Source: Aurantimonas coralicida (GTDB lineage Bacteria > Pseudomonadota > Alphaproteobacteria > Rhizobiales > Rhizobiaceae). Taken from it: a stretch of DNA of 50,040 bases. Shown one piece after another: positions 45,753 through 50,040 of the stretch (its first letter is position 1; every line of letters starts with the position of its first letter). Under the pieces are notes generated by a model. The model ran no database searches. It was given only the letters and a program-made list of their open reading frames with translations, and was not told the DNA's origin. The translations under genes and the position numbers were made by a program. The stretch is taken from positions 1-50,040 of the forward strand of contig DRFF01000158.1 of assembly GCA_011050685.1 (NCBI GenBank), read 5' to 3'.

Positions 45753-46222
45753 CAGTCGGAAAGCCCGCTCCTGTCCGCCGCCTCCCGCTTCATCAACATC
45801 CGGTCCCGCGTCGAAACCCCGAGAAGGTCGGAAATGCGCCAGATCAGATTGTCCTCGAGTTCATGCACCTCGCCGTCGGCGTAGGTTACCTCCCATAGCA
45901 TTTCGACGAAACGGACCCGGTGCTCCGCCTCCAGCCGTGCCCTGAGGACCGAGGTGAACTGATAGAGATCGACAGCCCCGGCATCCGCCTCGCGACCGGC
46001 CTCGGCTATCCTGTCGGTCTCGGTCGGGTCGAGCTGGAACTCTTGCGCCAGCACCGCCCGCATTTTTTTCCGCTCGTCGTCCGTGACGATGCCGTCGGCG
46101 CCGATGATGTGGAACAAAAGCGCTGCGGTCGCGACCCGTAAATCGTCAGCGCCCGCCGCATCTCGCGCCGTCTCGTCTCTGCCGATCGTCTGCACGAAGT
46201 CCCGAAACGCCTCGAACATCAT
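45752..46222 (-). CDS. TerB-like (tellurite resistance B) domain protein
   Basis: The 156-residue protein is all helical and acidic. Its core is RVATAALLFHIIGADGIVTD followed by DERKKMRAVLAQEFQLDPTE, and later LWEVTYADGEVHELEDNLIW and LLGVSTRDRM, which is the TerB fold with its two metal-binding segments (DGIVTDDE and DGEVHELE). Many such proteins have no link to tellurite. It may act in metal-dependent signalling at the membrane with its operon partners. It starts 33 bases after hemY and is coupled to the amidotransferase gene. Confidence 0.92.
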   Translation of the reverse strand: MMFEAFRDFVQTIGRDETARDAAGADDLRVATAALLFHIIGADGIVTDDERKKMRAVLAQEFQLDPTETDRIAEAGREADAGAVDLYQFTSVLRARLEAEHRVRFVEMLWEVTYADGEVHELEDNLIWRISDLLGVSTRDRMLMKREAADRSGLSD

Positions 46223-46255
46223 CTCACGCCGCGCCCGGTTGATGGATCGACTCGG

Positions 46256-47917
46256 TCAAGCGAAGCGAGCCTCCTTGCGGTCCTCGCTGGTCGGGGCCGC
46301 GTTGCTTTCCGCAGGCTTGTCGCCATCCGACTTGTTCTTGCCGCCGGCGGAGGCATCCCCGGCCTTCGCGGGTTCCGGCTTGGATTGGGCGAGCATACCG
46401 TTTGCCGACGGTTTTTCGGTCTTTTGCGGACCGCTGTCCGTCGCCGCAGCGCTCGGCTGTTTGGGCGCGGAAGCTGAGCCGTCTCCGCCCTTCCCGGCCT
46501 CGATCGACGTGGCCAGTGCGTCCACCGCCTTGTCGGTGCGCTTCGGCTCGGCCGCCGGAATTTCGGTCACCTCGATGGTCTGGGCATCGCGGCCCGCATC
46601 GGCTTCGATGAGCCGGCCTTCGCCACCCATGTGCTCGACCGGCACCTTCCAGCGGAAGGCATCCAGCCGCCCGGTCACCGGCGATGTCGGTGCCCAGACG
46701 TTCGACACATAGCCGTCGGCGGTCCAAGCCGGATCGCGCTCCGCGCGGATCGCCTTGGCCAGCCATTCGCGCACCCGGCCCACCTCGCCGGTGTCTTCTT
46801 CCTCAATGTCGGCAAGCAGCAGGTAACCGCTTTCGCGCGGTTCCGCCTCAACCGCCGCGAGCGCCGACTTGCGCGCCAACGCGAAGTCGCCAGCGTCGAG
46901 CGCGGCGCGGGCGAGACACATCTCCGCCTCGAAATTGCCGGGACGAAGACCGTGCAGCTTGCGCGCTCGCTTCAGACGGTCCTCGGCGGAGTCGCCGGGC
47001 CGCGCGCGTACATAAGCCTCGGCGATGTCCGGATGGGGGGCGTGCGTCCAGCTGGATTCAAGGATCTTGGCGCCGCGCCGAAGGTCGCCGAGCCGGAACA
47101 ACGCTTCCGCCGCCACCAGTGCGGCCGGGGTCAGCTCCGGCGCGAGCTTCTGCGCCTCGATGCCGGCGGCCTTGGCGGCCGAGGGATCGCTCTCGGCGAC
47201 GGTCATCGCCTTGGCGGTCAGAAGCACCGCGCGCAGCCGCTTGGATTCGTCCCGGTCGATCAGGCGGGTATTCTTCTGCGCCTCGAGAATATCGAGCGCC
47301 CCGTCCCACTCGCCGGCAAGCGACTTGGCTTCCAGAACGGCACCGCCGGCCCAGGGCACATGCGGCGCGATCCGCACCGCTCGCTCGGCATAATGGCGGG
47401 CCGCACCCTCGTCACCGACGCGCTCGGCCTCCAGGAACAGGCCGCGCAGCGCGAGCAAGCGCGTCTCGGGGTCGCGCTCCATCTGCTCGAAGGCGCCCCG
47501 CGCCCGCGCGTGGTCTCCCTCGATCATCGCCGTCTGGGCGTCAAGGAAGCGAATCAGCGGCTCCTTGCGTGTGTCCAGCAGCTTTTCGCTGCGCTTGGTC
47601 ATACGCCGCGCCTCGATCGCGTCGCCAGCACCGGCGGCCAGGATGCCGGCCGACAGGGCGTGATAGCCGCGATCGCGCTTGCGGGTGCTCCACCAGCTAC
47701 CGATAGCGCCCGGCGTCTTGAAGAAGGCCCCGACCAGCCAGACGACGAGGAGAATTGCGGCGATCAGCGCACCGAGCGCGATCAGGAACATCATCAGGCT
47801 GGTTTCGACATTCTGCCCCTGCCAGACGAAGGTCACCTGGCCGGGATTGTCCGCCAGCCAGGAAAAACCGATGCCGGCGGCCAGGACGATGAGAAAGAAG
47901 GCGAGGATTCGCAGCAT
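46256..47917 (-). CDS. hemY: HemY-domain TPR membrane protein
   Basis: This 553-residue protein has two N-terminal spans (about 4-22 and 40-66) and a long TPR-rich part facing the cytoplasm or periplasm. Family marks are RILAFFLIVLAAGIGFSWLA, then TRKRDRGYHALSAGILAAGA and AGDAIEARRMTKRSEKLLD. TPR repeats run from about 100 to 400. The C-terminal 120 residues are Lys/Ala/Ser-rich and of low complexity. Despite the name, the HemY_N family is not protoporphyrinogen oxidase; the role in heme synthesis is by genetic linkage. It lies between mitofilin (9 bases upstream) and terB. Confidence 0.92.
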   Translation of the reverse strand: MLRILAFFLIVLAAGIGFSWLADNPGQVTFVWQGQNVETSLMMFLIALGALIAAILLVVWLVGAFFKTPGAIGSWWSTRKRDRGYHALSAGILAAGAGDAIEARRMTKRSEKLLDTRKEPLIRFLDAQTAMIEGDHARARGAFEQMERDPETRLLALRGLFLEAERVGDEGAARHYAERAVRIAPHVPWAGGAVLEAKSLAGEWDGALDILEAQKNTRLIDRDESKRLRAVLLTAKAMTVAESDPSAAKAAGIEAQKLAPELTPAALVAAEALFRLGDLRRGAKILESSWTHAPHPDIAEAYVRARPGDSAEDRLKRARKLHGLRPGNFEAEMCLARAALDAGDFALARKSALAAVEAEPRESGYLLLADIEEEDTGEVGRVREWLAKAIRAERDPAWTADGYVSNVWAPTSPVTGRLDAFRWKVPVEHMGGEGRLIEADAGRDAQTIEVTEIPAAEPKRTDKAVDALATSIEAGKGGDGSASAPKQPSAAATDSGPQKTEKPSANGMLAQSKPEPAKAGDASAGGKNKSDGDKPAESNAAPTSEDRKEARFA

Positions 47918-47926
47918 GGTAATTCC

Positions 47927-49777
47927 TTAGCCCTGATTGGCTTGGCCGGCCGGCTGGTCAGCCGGAGGCGCGCTATCGGCTCCGCCTGCGGGCGCCGGGG
48001 CAAGCGCCGAAGACAGCGCCTCGGCGACGACGCGGTCCGCCGTCAGCCGCGCCGCGACGCGGCTTGCGAAGTCTTGGCTGGCGTCCTGTCCAGCCTGGGG
48101 AAGCGTTTGCCATTCGGACTGCCATCCGGCGAGGTCGCCACTCTCGATGGCCGCGTCAAGCCGCGAGAGCACGGCGTCCGGCCCCTTGGCTTCCGCCGGG
48201 GCGGGGCCGTCGGGTCGCACCTGGACGAGCGAGCGCAGCCCCGACAGCAGTTGCTCCTGTACCGGCGCGTCGGGCAACGCCGGCCGCAGGCTTTCAGCGA
48301 TCTGGTCCTCGACCGCCGGCCACTCGGCCGCCAATGCCTGCTTCGACGGCACGCCGTCGGCCGCGAACGCCCGCAAATCCTCGGTCGCGGCGCCGGCGCC
48401 CGTGGCCTCGGCATAAGTTTCGAGCTGGCTCATGAACGGCCCGCCCTGGTCGATGGCGGATTTCAAATTCGCCGCCGCAAGCGCCCCGTCAGCGCGGCGG
48501 TTGTTCGCTTCCATTCCGGCGATGCGGCTCTCGAACTGGGCGACGGCCTCATCGACCTTCGCGCTCGCTTGCTCCGCAGCCTGTTGCGTCGCCGTTGCGG
48601 CCTCATTGGCCTGCGTCGCCGACTGCTGCGCGGCGGTCGCGGCCTGTTGCGCCGCGTTAGCTGTCTCTTGCGCGGCCGCGGCGGTCTTTTGTGCCGCCGC
48701 CGCGGTCTCGCCGACTTGCTGCAGTCTCGCGGTCGCATCCGCTCCGGCGGTCGACGCGGAGGTTTCGAACGTATCGATCCGCTGACCGAGCGCCGCCAAT
48801 TGTTCCGCCGTAGCGCCATTTTCAGCCGGTGCTGCGGGCGCGACGGGCGCGCTTTGCACCTGGTCGCGCAAGGCCGCGACCTCGCCGCTCAACGCATCGA
48901 GCTGTTCGGCGCTTGCCGTAACTTCGCCGGTCTCCTGCACGCCGCCGAGCGCGGGCAGATAGCCGCCCGCCTGCAACGCCGCTGCGCCACCCAAGGCCAG
49001 GATCGCTCCGATAACGCCGGCTGCCAGAGCGCCGCCGAAGCCGGTCCCGGAAGAAGGGGCTGGCGCGGCACGACTGGAAGAGCCGGTGCCCGTCGCGGTC
49101 GACGTCGTCGGCCGAGCGGTCGAGGACGAGGTCAGCGTGGCGGACGTGCTTGCGGGAGTCGACGAAGGCCGGCTCGCGGCCGCAGGCCCGGACTTGATGG
49201 CAGACGAGGACGCCCCCAGGGACGACGGCGTCGTCTTGGCGTCGCCGGACTTTGCGTTTGAAGCGCTCGTGCTCGTAGTGGCCGTGCCCGGCTTGGTCGC
49301 GGCGCTGGGCGAGGCGGCGGCAGGCTTAGCGCCGCCAACGACGGGCGGGGTCCCCGCTGGCGTGGCGGGCGCCGATCCCGACGCGCCGCCGGCTACGGCC
49401 GGCTTGGCGGATGACGATGCGGACGCTCCGCTCGTCGCGGCTGCCACTGCGGGGGTCTTGGCGTCCTCTTTCGTGGGCGGCGTGGACGCGGCCGACGAGG
49501 CAGGCGCCGGCTTCGCCTCGCCGGGCTTGGAAGGCGCAGACGCCGCCGCGCTCGACGCCGCGGGCGATGTCGCGCCAGCGCGGTCCGCTGATGCCGAACT
49601 GGTCTGCTGCGCCGTCGTAGTCGCAGGCGTACCGGTGCCGCCGCCCGATTTTGCCGCGGTCTGTGCCTCGATATTCGCCTTCTTGTCGTCGTCAGTCACA
49701 GTGTTCTTTTCCGCTTTGAGATCGATCGTCTGCCCACGCGTCTGCTTCGGCTTCGACCGCCGGGGACGGTTGGTCAT
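47927..49777 (-). CDS. Alphaproteobacterial mitofilin (Mic60-like) membrane protein
   Basis: The protein is 616 residues from ATG 49777, preceded by GGAG about 10 bases upstream. It has four parts: a Thr/Ser/Ala/Pro-rich disordered leader (about 1-235), a single membrane span (FGGALAAGVIGAILALGGAA, near 250), a long periplasmic coiled coil (about 290-430) with seven-residue repeats such as AAAQKTA and AAAQETA, and a C-terminal domain (about 470-600, LKSAIDQGGPFMSQLETYAE, RLTADRVVAEALSSAL). This is COG4223, the bacterial relative of Mic60, which shapes inner membranes. Position between hemD and hemY agrees with other Alphaproteobacteria. Confidence 0.88.
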   Translation of the reverse strand: MTNRPRRSKPKQTRGQTIDLKAEKNTVTDDDKKANIEAQTAAKSGGGTGTPATTTAQQTSSASADRAGATSPAASSAAASAPSKPGEAKPAPASSAASTPPTKEDAKTPAVAAATSGASASSSAKPAVAGGASGSAPATPAGTPPVVGGAKPAAASPSAATKPGTATTSTSASNAKSGDAKTTPSSLGASSSAIKSGPAAASRPSSTPASTSATLTSSSTARPTTSTATGTGSSSRAAPAPSSGTGFGGALAAGVIGAILALGGAAALQAGGYLPALGGVQETGEVTASAEQLDALSGEVAALRDQVQSAPVAPAAPAENGATAEQLAALGQRIDTFETSASTAGADATARLQQVGETAAAAQKTAAAAQETANAAQQAATAAQQSATQANEAATATQQAAEQASAKVDEAVAQFESRIAGMEANNRRADGALAAANLKSAIDQGGPFMSQLETYAEATGAGAATEDLRAFAADGVPSKQALAAEWPAVEDQIAESLRPALPDAPVQEQLLSGLRSLVQVRPDGPAPAEAKGPDAVLSRLDAAIESGDLAGWQSEWQTLPQAGQDASQDFASRVAARLTADRVVAEALSSALAPAPAGGADSAPPADQPAGQANQG

Positions 49778-49910
49778 CGCGTTTGCTCCATTCCTGCTGG
49801 CTCCGGCGCGTGGAATCGCCCGTTCCGCGCACCGCACTCAATCGAGGCGTATTGGTCCTTCATTCGTGCGGGCCGCGCAAGCATCGTCTCGTCCAAACGA
49901 TCAATCTAGG

Positions 49911-50040
49911 TTAGTCGATGCATTCGAAAAGCGAAGCAAGCCGGGCATCGGAAGAAATTATCGCATCGCGGCGAAGCGCGGGCGACAGCGCCCCGGCGAT
50001 TCGCAGCGACAAAGCGAGAATGGCGGGCATCGGCTGGAAC
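49911..50040 (-). CDS. hemD: Uroporphyrinogen-III synthase, C-terminal end only
   Basis: Reading the minus strand back from the TAA at 49911-49913, the frame is open to the right edge: PMPAILALSLRIAGALSPAL, then RRDAIISSDARLASLFECID. The pattern LSLRIA, then an aromatic-poor loop, then a short helix, fits the end of HemD, whose last residues carry an S..A...R..P/D.A.L.. motif. The case for hemD rests mostly on the neighbouring mitofilin and hemY genes, which follow hemD in many Alphaproteobacteria. Only 43 residues are visible, so the call is moderate. The gap to mitofilin is 133 bases. Confidence 0.58.
   Translation of the reverse strand, partial: FQPMPAILALSLRIAGALSPALRRDAIISSDARLASLFECID

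Noticed and set aside
48560-48710. CRISPR-like short repeats
   Set aside because: The repeats are in frame, encode heptads of a coiled coil, and have no spacers.
46631-49261. An 876-codon plus-strand frame opposite hemY and mitofilin
   Set aside because: Its sequence is Arg/Gly-rich and featureless, and the two minus-strand genes have recognisable domains and operon spacing. It is a shadow frame.

Overview
The window looks like chromosomal DNA of a GC-rich alphaproteobacterium, most likely a member of the Hyphomicrobiales (Rhizobiales). The reasons are the gene families present (DUF2794, IalB-type periplasmic protein, DUF1127 mini-protein, DUF1223, alphaproteobacterial mitofilin next to HemY), the divergent arrangement of a ccmABCDG cytochrome c maturation cluster and acnA, and uniformly high GC with dense, strand-switching housekeeping genes. 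No integrase, transposase, phage gene or CRISPR array was seen, so this is mostly core genome with small accessory patches of toxin-antitoxin type.

Layout. 1-1320: a Nudix hydrolase cut by the left edge, an intact ParE/ParD pair, and an unpaired ParD-like antitoxin; a 21-bp direct repeat links the Nudix N-terminus with the end of the unpaired antitoxin. 1385-4453 (minus): ccmG, ccmD, ccmC, ccmB, ccmA, a complete heme-export and thioreduction block. 4482-9759: a PPOX-fold flavoprotein, then acnA, a secreted DUF1223 protein and DUF2794 on the plus strand. 9894-12506: a YihY/BrkB membrane protein, an acetyltransferase and a Bax-inhibitor-1 protein. 12775-16848: a YbbA/YbbP ABC transporter divergent from a TesA-like SGNH esterase. 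16823-19613: an acetyltransferase, ThpR, YkvA and an IalB-family protein. 19800-25029: rlmN, a small membrane protein, a BrnA-like antitoxin, a glutathione transferase, two exporters and argG. 25128-25700: a ParD gene followed by a frameshifted parE. 25798-31936: a luciferase-like oxidoreductase, a lipase-like membrane protein overlapping an ICMT-family methyltransferase, a CBS-domain site-2 protease, and a Bcr/CflA exporter with a MarR regulator. 32117-38083: an M3 peptidase, an adenylate cyclase with a TPR tail, and typA. 38198-42689: serine-glyoxylate aminotransferase, a PH-domain protein, an acetyltransferase, pyrophosphatase, a DUF1127 mini-protein, and yggU/yggT. 42784-44224: tRNA-Ala(CGC) and an MFS exporter. 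44247-50040 (minus): a six-gene run reading hemD (cut by the right edge), mitofilin, hemY, terB-like, glutamine amidotransferase, HAD phosphatase.

How the parts fit. The ccm cluster delivers heme and reduced apocytochrome for cytochrome c assembly, while the right-hand run links tetrapyrrole synthesis with inner-membrane organisation. acnA, argG, ppa, rlmN and typA are core metabolism and translation. The most unusual items are the remodelled toxin-antitoxin locus at the left end, the decayed parE at 25.4-25.7 kb, the two-gene lipase-like/ICMT operon at 27.0-28.8 kb, and the heptad-repeat coiled coil in the mitofilin relative.
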